Source: an uncultured Alistipes sp. (lineage in GTDB: Bacteria > Bacteroidota > Bacteroidia > Bacteroidales > Rikenellaceae). From it: a stretch of DNA of 41,659 bases. Both the position numbers and the translations under genes were made by a program. Location of the stretch: assembly GCA_947629705.1 (NCBI GenBank), contig CANREN010000015.1:1-41659 (forward strand), given 5' to 3'. Within the stretch, counting starts at the first letter, position 1. Each line of letters starts with the position of its first letter. Below the pieces are notes generated by a model. It searched no databases. It worked only from the letters and a program-made list of their open reading frames with translations, and had not been told where the DNA came from. Positions 26,240 through 32,315 of the stretch are shown here, in pieces.

Positions 26240-26294
26240 CCGGTATGGGTCGGGAGGTTAGACGGCTAATTATGATTAACCGATACGAGTGAGG
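26236..26294 (+). repeat. Two diverged copies of the intergenic motif
   Basis: TTGACCGGTATGGGTCGGG (26236-26254) and TTAACCGATACGAGTGAGG (26276-26294) are diverged copies of TTAAYTGGYACGGRTCGCA. The second is followed by TAATAACGGAAAG, like the ACGGAAA tail at 15386. They fill the gap between holA and the next gene. Confidence 0.5.
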
Positions 26295-26310
26295 CGGTAA
26301 TAACGGAAAG

Positions 26311-27099
26311 ATGGCTGCGATCTGTCTCTATCAAACACTGCATTTGTTCCACGGAGGGGTGCGTATGCTCGACCGGCACGTCGCGTTGCTCGACCGGTGC
26401 GCGCGCGAGTTGTTCGGTCGGGGTTATCGACCCGATCTGCCCCGTTTGGAACGGCGTATGCTGGCCCTTGCCGCCGAGCATCGTTATCCGGACGATCTAT
26501 CTTCGTTCGTGCGGATCGAGCTGACGGCCGACGGCGGGACGCGGCTCCTCCCGATGGGCGTCTCCTATTACGGCGGTTACGCGCTGCGCAGCGTCCGGCC
26601 CGAGGGGGCGGAGATCGCATACGATCCGCCGTTGAGCGGTTATCCGACCTGCGCTCGCGAAGCGGCCGCGGCGGCGGCTCGCCGGATGGCCGAGTGTGCC
26701 GGCGCTCGGGTCGCCGTGCAGATCGGGCCCGGCGGTTCTTATCATACGATCGAGGGGGCTCCGATGGCGGTCGTGCAGGGATATACGGTGCTGCTTGCAC
26801 CCGAGAGCGCTCCCTATGAGATCCCGCCCGGCAGCTTCGGGCCGGAGGGGAAGCCTTTGCGCGGACACCGGTTCGATCCGCCCCGCTCCGTCGAATACGA
26901 ATTGCTGGCCCGGGCCGTGCGGGCGGCGGGGCTGGCTTTGCGCGAGGAGCCTTTCGGGCCGGAGATCCGGACGAGCATCGACGAAATGTTCTGGTTGGAT
27001 CATCGGGGCATCACCGCGCTTTCCCATTTCGACGGCCGCCCGTTGATGTCGATCCTTGCCGAGCGGGTCGCCGATGCGCTCGAAGGACTTTTTCATTAA
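26311..27099 (+). CDS. Aminotransferase class IV-like protein without the PLP lysine
   Basis: This 262-residue protein resembles fold-type IV PLP enzymes (branched-chain aminotransferase, aminodeoxychorismate lyase). The order is kept: an N-terminal domain (MLDRHVALLDRCARELFG), a middle region (YDPPLSGYPT, where the family has PPLKTxN), the GSYHTIEGAPMAVVQG segment in place of the xEGTxSNLF block, and a C-terminal IDEMFWLDHRGITAL matching ADEVFLTxTA. The protein contains only one lysine (in GKPLRG), not at the Schiff-base position, so normal PLP catalysis looks impossible. It may be a pseudo-enzyme or use another cofactor. It lies 71 nt after holA and its stop abuts the next ATG. Confidence 0.6.
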   Translation: MAAICLYQTLHLFHGGVRMLDRHVALLDRCARELFGRGYRPDLPRLERRMLALAAEHRYPDDLSSFVRIELTADGGTRLLPMGVSYYGGYALRSVRPEGAEIAYDPPLSGYPTCAREAAAAAARRMAECAGARVAVQIGPGGSYHTIEGAPMAVVQGYTVLLAPESAPYEIPPGSFGPEGKPLRGHRFDPPRSVEYELLARAVRAAGLALREEPFGPEIRTSIDEMFWLDHRGITALSHFDGRPLMSILAERVADALEGLFH

Positions 27100-28353
27100 A
27101 TGGATTTTTATCGAACGAATGATTCTATGGTGAAAATTACGGGTCGGTCGATGGTTCGGGCTCTTTTGGCAGGCGGTCTCTTTGCCGTATGCTCCGTAAT
27201 GGCCGGAACCCTCGCGAAAAATGGGCTATCGGTGTCGGTCGGAATGGCCGATACGGCCGCTTACTTTCCGTTGTTGAAGGGGCGCCGCATCGCGTTGTTG
27301 ACCAATCATACGGCCGTCGCCGATCTGCCCGGGGCTTCGGGGGCCGATGCGTCGGGGCGCGTGCATTTGGTCGATCTGCTCTACCGGCGCGGGTTCGAGG
27401 TTACGGGTATCTTTTCGCCAGAGCACGGTTTCCGCGGAGGGGCCGATGCGGGCGAATCGGTCTCCGATTCGGTCGATCCGTCGACCGGCATTCCGATCCG
27501 GTCGCTCTACGACGGCAGCGCCCGGCGGCCTTCGGATGCGGCCATGCGGTCGTTCGACGTGTTGGTCGTCGATATGCAGGATGTCGGGCTGCGTTTTTAT
27601 ACCTACCACATTTCGATGCTGCGGTTGATGGAGGCCTGCGCCGCATACGACAAACCCGTCATCGTGCTCGACCGGCCCAATCCCAACGGCAGCCACGTCG
27701 ACGGCCCCGTGCTGGAGAAAAAGTACCGTTCGGGTGTCGGCCTGTTGCCGGTTCCCGTGTTGCACGGGTTGACGATGGGCGAAATCGCGCGCATGGCCGT
27801 CGGCGAGGGATGGATCCCGCCTTGCGCCTTGACCGTCATTCCGTGCCGGCATTACACCCACAGTACGGAGTACCTGCTTCCGGTGGCCCCTTCACCCAAT
27901 CTGCCGACGCAGCGGGCCGTCTACCTGTATGCTTCGCTATGCCTGTTCGAGGGGACGCCTGTCAGCGTCGGGCGCGGCACGGACAAGCCGTTCGAATGCT
28001 TCGGCCATCCGGCTTTGCACGGGTTCGGCTATACTTTCACGCCCCGTCCGACTGCCGGGGCCCAGCATCCTCCGTTGGAGGGCGTCGCGTGTCGGGGGAT
28101 GAATTTGAGCGACCTGCCGTTGTCCGAGGCTCGGGCGATGGGCTTCTCTCTGCGGTATGTGGCGGATGCCCTGCTCGCTTCGGGATTGGGCGACCGGTTC
28201 TTCACGCCGATGTTCGAGAAATTGGTCGGGACGGCTTATGTGCGGGCCATGTTGCTCGACGGGGCTTCGGAAGAGGAGATTCGGGCGCGCTGGCAGCCCG
28301 ACGTCGACCGTTATCGCCGGTTGCGGGCCCGCTACCTGCTTTATCCCGATTGA
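27100..28353 (+). CDS. DUF1343 exo-beta-N-acetylmuramidase (NamZ-like)
   Basis: This 417-residue protein has an N-terminal hydrophobic segment (about residues 15-36, ALLAGGLFAVCSVMAG), so it is probably exported. The DUF1343 core is clear: GRRIALLTNHTAV, the FSPEHGFRGGADAGE block, LDRPNPNGSHVDGP, and TDKPFECFGHPALHG. NamZ enzymes of this family remove terminal N-acetylmuramic acid from peptidoglycan fragments, so the role is cell-wall recycling in the periplasm. The ATG overlaps the preceding stop by one base (TAAATG); a second ATG at 27127 starts nearer the signal sequence and may be the true start. Confidence 0.88.
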   Translation: MDFYRTNDSMVKITGRSMVRALLAGGLFAVCSVMAGTLAKNGLSVSVGMADTAAYFPLLKGRRIALLTNHTAVADLPGASGADASGRVHLVDLLYRRGFEVTGIFSPEHGFRGGADAGESVSDSVDPSTGIPIRSLYDGSARRPSDAAMRSFDVLVVDMQDVGLRFYTYHISMLRLMEACAAYDKPVIVLDRPNPNGSHVDGPVLEKKYRSGVGLLPVPVLHGLTMGEIARMAVGEGWIPPCALTVIPCRHYTHSTEYLLPVAPSPNLPTQRAVYLYASLCLFEGTPVSVGRGTDKPFECFGHPALHGFGYTFTPRPTAGAQHPPLEGVACRGMNLSDLPLSEARAMGFSLRYVADALLASGLGDRFFTPMFEKLVGTAYVRAMLLDGASEEEIRARWQPDVDRYRRLRARYLLYPD

Positions 28354-28434
28354 TTCCGGCGGCTGCGGGTCGATAATTTTCGACGCACGAATGCCCCTTG
28401 TCGTATGCTTTTTTGTGAAAAATGCGGGCCTCCT

Positions 28435-28465
28435 TTTGCTATTTGCCGAAAAGATTGTATATTTG
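28435..28465 (+). promoter_or_regulatory. rpmB operon promoter
   Basis: TTTG (28435-28438), 19 nt, then TATATTTG (28458-28465): a full match to the Bacteroidota vegetative promoter pattern. The leader to rpmB would be about 40 nt. Confidence 0.75.
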
Positions 28466-28512
28466 CACTCCCTTTATCTTATCGGGACTAAACTTAATTT
28501 ATCGTAACCACA

Positions 28513-28746
28513 ATGAAAGTTTGCGAAATCACAGGCAAGGTCGCAGTCGTGGGCAATAACGTCTCGCACTCGCACCACAAGACCAAGCGCAAATTCAGCC
28601 CGAATTTGAAAACCAAGCGCTTTTGGTCGGAGGAGGAAGGCCGGTGGATCACGTTGAAGGTGTCCGCTGCCGGCATGAAAACAATCAACAAGAAGGGGCT
28701 TGCAGTAGCTTTGCGCGAAGCTGCCGCGGCAAAGTCCGTTTACTAA
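28513..28746 (+). CDS. rpmB: 50S ribosomal protein L28
   Basis: This 77-residue ribosomal protein begins MKVCEITGKVAVVGNNVSHSH and continues with HKTKRKFSPNLKTKRFW, the conserved L28 core, followed by the C-terminal LKVSAAGMKTINKKG. It heads the rpmB-rpmG-DUF4295 operon, a gene order standard in Bacteroidota; rpmG begins 17 nt downstream. Confidence 0.97.
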   Translation: MKVCEITGKVAVVGNNVSHSHHKTKRKFSPNLKTKRFWSEEEGRWITLKVSAAGMKTINKKGLAVALREAAAAKSVY

Positions 28747-28763
28747 AAACCGTTAAGTAACAC

Positions 28764-28946
28764 ATGGCAAAGAAAGGAAATCGGGTTCAGGTGATTCTCG
28801 AATGCACCGAACAGAAAGAGAGCGGTGTTCCGGGCATGTCCCGCTACATTACGACCAAGAACAAGAAGAACACGCCGGATCGTTTGGAGCGTCGGAAGTA
28901 CAATCCGTACTTGAAGCGTGTAACCGTACATCGTGAAATCAAATAG
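28764..28946 (+). CDS. rpmG: 50S ribosomal protein L33
   Basis: This 60-residue ribosomal protein reads [17 protein letters not shown] and later [22 protein letters not shown], matching L33. The cysteine pairs of the zinc-binding form are absent (one Cys only), so this is the zinc-independent type. It lies in the operon between rpmB and the DUF4295 gene. Confidence 0.97.
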   Translation: MAKKGNRVQVILECTEQKESGVPGMSRYITTKNKKNTPDRLERRKYNPYLKRVTVHREIK

Positions 28947-28956
28947 TTGAAGCTTT

Positions 28957-29115
28957 ATGGCAAAGAAAGTAGTCGCAACGTTGAAAACCGGCACGGGTAA
29001 GAACTTCACCAAGTGCATCAAGATGGTCAAATCGGATAAGACCGGCGCATATATGTTCAAGGAGGGCGTCATTCCGAACGACCAGATCAAGGAGTTTTTC
29101 GCAGAGAAAAAATAG
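28957..29115 (+). CDS. DUF4295 small basic protein (ribosome-associated family)
   Basis: This 52-residue Lys-rich protein (MAKKVVATLKTGTGKNFTKC...) is the conserved third gene after rpmB and rpmG in Bacteroidota. Its basic composition and fixed synteny suggest a ribosomal role, consistent with Bacteroidota ribosomal subunit proteins described for this family. It begins 10 nt after rpmG and a terminator follows 36 nt after its stop. Confidence 0.85.
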   Translation: MAKKVVATLKTGTGKNFTKCIKMVKSDKTGAYMFKEGVIPNDQIKEFFAEKK

Positions 29116-29151
29116 AGAGGTTGTATTTTAAGAGCCTGCGGGTTCTTAAAT

Positions 29152-29187
29152 ACAAAGGGCATTTTCCATTCGGAAAATGCCCTTTGT
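29152..29187 (+). terminator. Terminator of the rpmB-rpmG-DUF4295 operon
   Basis: A 16-bp perfect inverted repeat (ACAAAGGGCATTTTCC, 29152-29167, with 29172-29187) around the loop ATTC. It marks the end of the conserved chromosome block, 7 nt before the tRNA fragment. Confidence 0.85.
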
Positions 29188-29194
29188 GTGTTCG

Positions 29195-29235
29195 TGGTAC
29201 CACCGAGAATCGAACCGGGGACACAAGGATTTTCA
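29195..29235 (-). pseudogene. Orphan 3' half of tRNA-Phe(GAA), probable attachment scar
   Basis: Read on the minus strand, the sequence from the anticodon loop (TGAAAATCCTT) through GTGTCCCCGGTTCGATT to the acceptor 3' strand TGGTACC and discriminator A is a tRNA 3' half with anticodon GAA (29234-29232). The D arm and 5' acceptor strand are missing; upstream sequence is unrelated. The T stem has one C-C mismatch, and position 32 is G, both suggesting decay. Integrases commonly leave such fragments when they insert into a tRNA 3' end. The inserted DNA should then extend to the right, with the intact tRNA beyond it. Confidence 0.7.
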
Positions 29236-29252
29236 CTCCTAAAACCAGTGTT

Positions 29253-29630
29253 TTTGTCGATACTGTCCGGAAACTGGAAGCCTATCTGCAAACACGAAAA
29301 ACCGAGCCGGGTTACGATGAAGATGAACCGATATTCATTACCGTTTCCGAGGCAGCTCAAATAACGGGTCGCAACCGCAAGACGATAACCGACTGGAACC
29401 GCAAAGGGCTGCTGGCAAATGACGATTCCGACAACAAAGACAAGGTACGGCAGGGCTTCACCTTCTTTCGCAGCTTCCGCGATGCGGTCTCCATGACAGA
29501 CCCAGACGAACAGCTGGTGTTGTACAAAGCCATTGCCAACTATGCACTCGACCAGACGGAACCGGATATTTCGACGCTCGGGTCACTGGGAAAGCTGTGC
29601 TGGACGGCTATACGCCCCAATATCGAATCG
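29253..29630 (+). pseudogene. Fused fragments: HTH DNA-binding protein and DUF6291-like protein
   Basis: Two unrelated pieces are in one frame. The first (29253-29456) has ITVSEAAQITGRNRKTITDW, an HTH/excisionase-like helix pair from a mobile-element protein. The second (29457-29630) reads FFRSFRDAVSMTDPDEQLVL and KAIANYALDQTEPDI then CWTAIRPNIES, close to the N-terminal block of the phage-associated DUF6291 family. Neither has its own start or end here, and the frame runs on into a dnaB fragment. It is best read as a recombined remnant. Confidence 0.55.
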
Positions 29631-30184
29631 GGTGCCGAGCTGCTGCGTCCGCTGCCGTTGTATCTGTTCGACCGCTCATTGGTGACGATGCCGCAAATAC
29701 GAGTGCAAACGCGGGCAATGCAGCGCAAAGGTCGTTGCGGAATGGTCATTATCGACTATCTGCAACTTATCGGCACACCGACCGAAGAACGACGTTATGG
29801 CAATCGCGAGCGAGAGGTAGCGGAGATAAGCCGAGTGGCAAAACTATTGGCAAAGGAATTGAACATTCCTGTTATCCTGTTGTCGCAACTGTCACGCAAG
29901 GTCGAGGAGCGCACGGACAAAACGCCTTTACTCTCCGATCTCCGCGAGTCTGGTGCAATCGAACAGGATGCCGATATGGTAATCTTCATCGACCGTCCGG
30001 CAGTGTATGGCGTTCGTGAGTTCGATGGGGCAAATACGGGATGATAAATTTTCACGGCGTCGGTCGCTTGACGATAGCCAAGAACCGCGAGGGAACAACC
30101 GGCTACATCCCATTCCGCCACAACGACAGTCTGACGGTGATCGGCGACTACGCTGTCCAAACAAGTAACACGCCGAGCGAGTAA
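29631..30184 (+). pseudogene. DnaB-type replicative helicase fragment (frameshifted)
   Basis: The piece covers the C-terminal third of a DnaB-family helicase: RCGMVIIDYLQLIGTP (Walker B), NREREVAEISRVAKLLAKEL, PVILLSQLSRKVEERTDK and LRESGAIEQDADMVIFIDRP. The N-terminal domain and Walker A motif are gone. At 30041-30044 the frame stops; a -1 shift continues as MINFHGVGRLTIAKNREG and ends at 30182-30184 with the usual DnaB tail. The gene is therefore broken twice. It came from a phage or integrative element. Confidence 0.8.
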
Positions 30185-30206
30185 CGATCGGACACCAAAT
30201 ATGCCT

Positions 30207-30266
30207 CTGCTTGCAGATTGAGTGGCATCGTTCCCGGGGTCGTGAGACCTTCGGGGGGATTAGGCT
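30207..30266 (+). repeat. Structured repeat, right copy
   Basis: The copy starts 22 nt after the dnaB stop. It contains the 23-nt and 13-nt blocks that match 284-262 and 238-226 in inverted orientation. The 5' flank and block can form a stem (ATGCC at 30201-30205 with GGCAT at 30224-30228) enclosing CTGCTTGCAG, and the variable centre forms GGTC/GACC. Confidence 0.6.
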
Positions 30267-30403
30267 CATAGCCGTATAATAGGCATATTCACATTGAATA
30301 TCAATTAAATATCACTATATTTCAGTGAATCAAGTAACAATAGAGTAACAAATTATTTTCGCAACTGCACGTTGGAAATAAACGAAATTCTTTATGAAAG
30401 TAA

Positions 30404-30448
30404 CATATCATGACTGATATATTCTTTGAATATATCAGTCATGATATG
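30404..30448. repeat. 21-bp perfect inverted repeat with 3-nt loop
   Basis: The arms 30404-30424 and 30428-30448 are perfectly complementary around TTT. They contain ATCATGACTGATATATTC. No gene ends nearby and there is no T tract, so an ordinary terminator is not the best explanation. Confidence 0.85.
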
Positions 30449-30691
30449 GATTGTGGGCGACAGATATGATAAAACTATTTATAAATGAGGTGGACGAGTA
30501 AATTTAGAGCCATTTTAGCACCCTTGCTTATCTGCCGTGAATAATTTTAGTGACGGTGCAAATAACATCAGCCTCCGAACTAAAACATAGCCCCAATGGA
30601 TTTTTCGTATGTATATTTTTAGGTAACTATATACTATTCTACACCGAATCGAGTCGGCGGATGCGTTTGCACCGCTGTCGGTCGCGTTGCT

Positions 30692-30820
30692 CGCGGCAAA
30701 GCCGCGTTTGCAGGCTTGCCCCCCCCCAACTGCGGCCGCTGGCGAGCGCAATCGAGCTTGCTCGAATTACCGAGCCGCCACAGCAGTCGCGGAACTTGTT
30801 CCGCAAATCCGCCTTGGCGG
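30692..30820. repeat. Cluster of short stem-loops, candidate transfer-origin-like tract
   Basis: Four small hairpins follow one another: CGCGGCAAAGCCGCG (30692-30706), TCGAGCTTGCTCGA (30752-30765), GCGGAACTTGTTCCGC (30789-30804) and CCGCCTTGGCGG (30809-30820). A C9 run lies at 30719-30727. The GC content contrasts sharply with the AT-rich flanks. Similar structured, non-coding tracts occur near mobilisation genes in Bacteroides elements, but no nic site can be named. Confidence 0.5.
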
Positions 30821-31195
30821 GGGCTTCTGTCGGAACCCGCAAGGTCTTACAGTTTCGGTTTGCCGTCGGTGTACATTCGTATGTAATCGCCTATTTTTAT
30901 TTGCGAATATTGTAATTTTGCTACAAAAAACGCCCCTATAATTCTAAATGGAATTTTTATTATTATCTTTGAGATTGTCCGGAGATATTTATTTGGACAT
31001 AAACAACTTAGAAAATAGTCACATAAAAGAGGGCAACGGATAAGTAAGTTGCTAAACGGTTATTACCGCTATATTTTTCGTATTTTCAATACAACTCTTT
31101 ATAATATGCAAAGATTATCATTTTTTTTGAATAATCAAATAATTGCCATCAGTAATATATACAGTAATTTATGAAATAGGGGAACATATACTTTA

Positions 31196-31654
31196 TTATT
31201 CCGAAAGCATGCAATATTTGTCGTTGTCGTCATTGTCGTGTTGCTCTTTTATGAGATCGGCCAATGTCGTTCGACGCAATACGTCTATAATATGCCGATA
31301 AATCTCTGAAAACGGTTTGCGAATAGGACAATTATCTTCGTCTTTGCAAAATTCACACGGCATATATTGATCTTCACACACGCATGCCAGCATGCTCACC
31401 GAACCTTCGAAACGAATTATCACATCGAACAATGTCACTTCCCGCGGATCTTTCAACAGATAATAGCCGCCACTTTTACCTCGCGTGCTATTCAGCATTC
31501 CGCAATTTTTAAGGGCAAGCAGTATCCCTTCCAGAAAGCGCTGGGGAATCTTCTCCTTTTCGGCAATTCGTCCGATTTGTACTGGTTCTTTCCCGTACTC
31601 TGCTGCCAGTACGCTGAGTGCCAGCATAGCATATCTTGTTTTCTTCGAAAGCAT
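31196..31654 (-). CDS. Rrf2-family transcriptional regulator
   Basis: This 152-residue protein has the Rrf2 winged helix (MLSKKTRYAMLALSVLA, then IAEKEKIPQRFLEGILLALK and the wing STRGKSGGYYLL). Five cysteines (91, 93, 100, 103, 109) cluster where IscR-type members bind Fe-S, in CVCEDQYMPCEF and CKDEDNCPIRKPF. Relatives include CymR and IscR, which sense cysteine or iron-sulfur status. It is divergent from the transporter-cys operon, whose promoter carries a palindrome, so it most likely controls that operon and perhaps itself. Whether it senses cysteine metabolites or a cluster is not decided by the sequence. Confidence 0.9.
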   Translation of the reverse strand: MLSKKTRYAMLALSVLAAEYGKEPVQIGRIAEKEKIPQRFLEGILLALKNCGMLNSTRGKSGGYYLLKDPREVTLFDVIIRFEGSVSMLACVCEDQYMPCEFCKDEDNCPIRKPFSEIYRHIIDVLRRTTLADLIKEQHDNDDNDKYCMLSE

Positions 31655-31678
31655 AGAGCCCTATGGTAATTGTCTTTG

Positions 31679-31711
31679 CAAAAATAGTCTTTTTCCGACA
31701 TATCAATCAAA
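31679..31711 (-). promoter_or_regulatory. Promoter of the Rrf2 regulator gene
   Basis: On the minus strand TTTG (31708-31711) precedes TATTTTTG (31679-31686) by 21 nt, matching the Bacteroidota pattern. The leader is about 20 nt. Confidence 0.6.
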
Positions 31712-31774
31712 AAAAAGAAAAATATCTTTCGCATAAAATCATCGTGTCGAAATCTATATCTTTCAAGTGTAGAT

Positions 31775-31790
31775 TAGGTAAAAATACCTA
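31775..31790 (+). promoter_or_regulatory. Palindromic operator upstream of the transporter-cys operon
   Basis: TAGGTAAAAATACCTA is a perfect 6-bp inverted repeat with a 4-bp centre, directly before the -33 region of the operon promoter. Its size suits an Rrf2 dimer. Binding by the neighbouring Rrf2 protein is inference. Confidence 0.6.
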
Positions 31791-31820
31791 TTGGATATAA
31801 TTTTTTAATCTCTACCTTTG
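31791..31820 (+). promoter_or_regulatory. Promoter of the transporter-cys operon
   Basis: TTGG (31791-31794) and TACCTTTG (31813-31820) are spaced by 18 nt; the -7 box is a full match to TAnnTTTG. The start would be near 31827, 19 nt before the porin ATG. Confidence 0.65.
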
Positions 31821-31845
31821 CAATGTAGTTTAATTTAAGAATCAA

Positions 31846-32232
31846 ATGCGAAAGATTGTTTCCGTCATTTTGGGATTGTTCATGTACAATTCACCGTTTG
31901 CGCAAGAGACGTGTTCGACCGATATATCCGACATGGAAAAGCGGGTGACGACTTTGGAGGAGATTACCTCCGCACTGCCGAAAATATCGGGATTTATCAA
32001 TATGCGCTATCAATATAATGGAGAATCAAACAGTTTCGATATACGGCGTGCGCGTCTCGATTTCACTGGCAATCTGGCGACAAAACTCGACTATCGTTTT
32101 CAAACGGAGTTTGCAGGAAGTCCAAAAATATTGGATGCCTATCTCCGCTACAAAATCGACCGGCGTTTCAATCTGCAGGCCGGAGTAGGAGCAAAATGGG
32201 AAGGTCTGCGCCTGCTGAATCTATGTATATAA
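31846..32232 (+). pseudogene. Truncated OprO/OprP-like porin
   Basis: The frame gives 128 residues: a signal peptide (MRKIVSVILGLFMYNSPFAQ), a short coiled coil (DMEKRVTTLEEI), and the first strands of a phosphate-selective-porin-type barrel (ISGFINMRYQYN, SFDIRRARLDFTGNLATKLD, RFQTEFAGSPKILDAYLRYK). Full members have about 350-450 residues; here homology stops after RRFNLQAG and the frame ends 17 residues later. The 3' three quarters appear deleted. As first gene of the operon it would have supplied an outer-membrane channel for the anion taken up by the ABC transporter. Confidence 0.7.
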
Positions 32233-32315
32233 AATATTGGCGGCATGAAAAGATATCAATTTTTTGACATTTCAATTTTTCGCCATGTTCTGATGAAAAT
32301 AAAAACTTATCGATT

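Larger units (their letters stand above)
30270..31195. other. Gene-free AT-rich stretch with hairpins
   Basis: This stretch of about 925 nt between the dnaB remnant and the Rrf2 gene has no convincing CDS; the short frames present overlap on both strands. It contains a long perfect hairpin (30404-30448) and a GC-rich island of small stem-loops (30692-30820). The rest (30860-31195) is strongly AT-rich, with nothing recognised. Confidence 0.55.

Noticed and set aside
25186..28376. Long alternative plus-strand frames over holA and the DUF1343 gene
   Set aside because: They are Arg-rich frame shadows; the main frames contain complete conserved family motifs.
29121..29252. Coding start of the mosaic ORF through the terminator and tRNA fragment
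   Set aside because: This part of the frame reads a terminator hairpin and a tRNA 3' half, so it is not protein-coding in origin.
30719..30727. C9 run as a contingency locus
   Set aside because: No supported reading frame crosses it; the surrounding frames look non-coding.
30515..30941. Several short overlapping ORFs on both strands
   Set aside because: They overlap each other through a palindrome-rich tract and have repetitive Arg/Ala compositions typical of non-coding GC islands.
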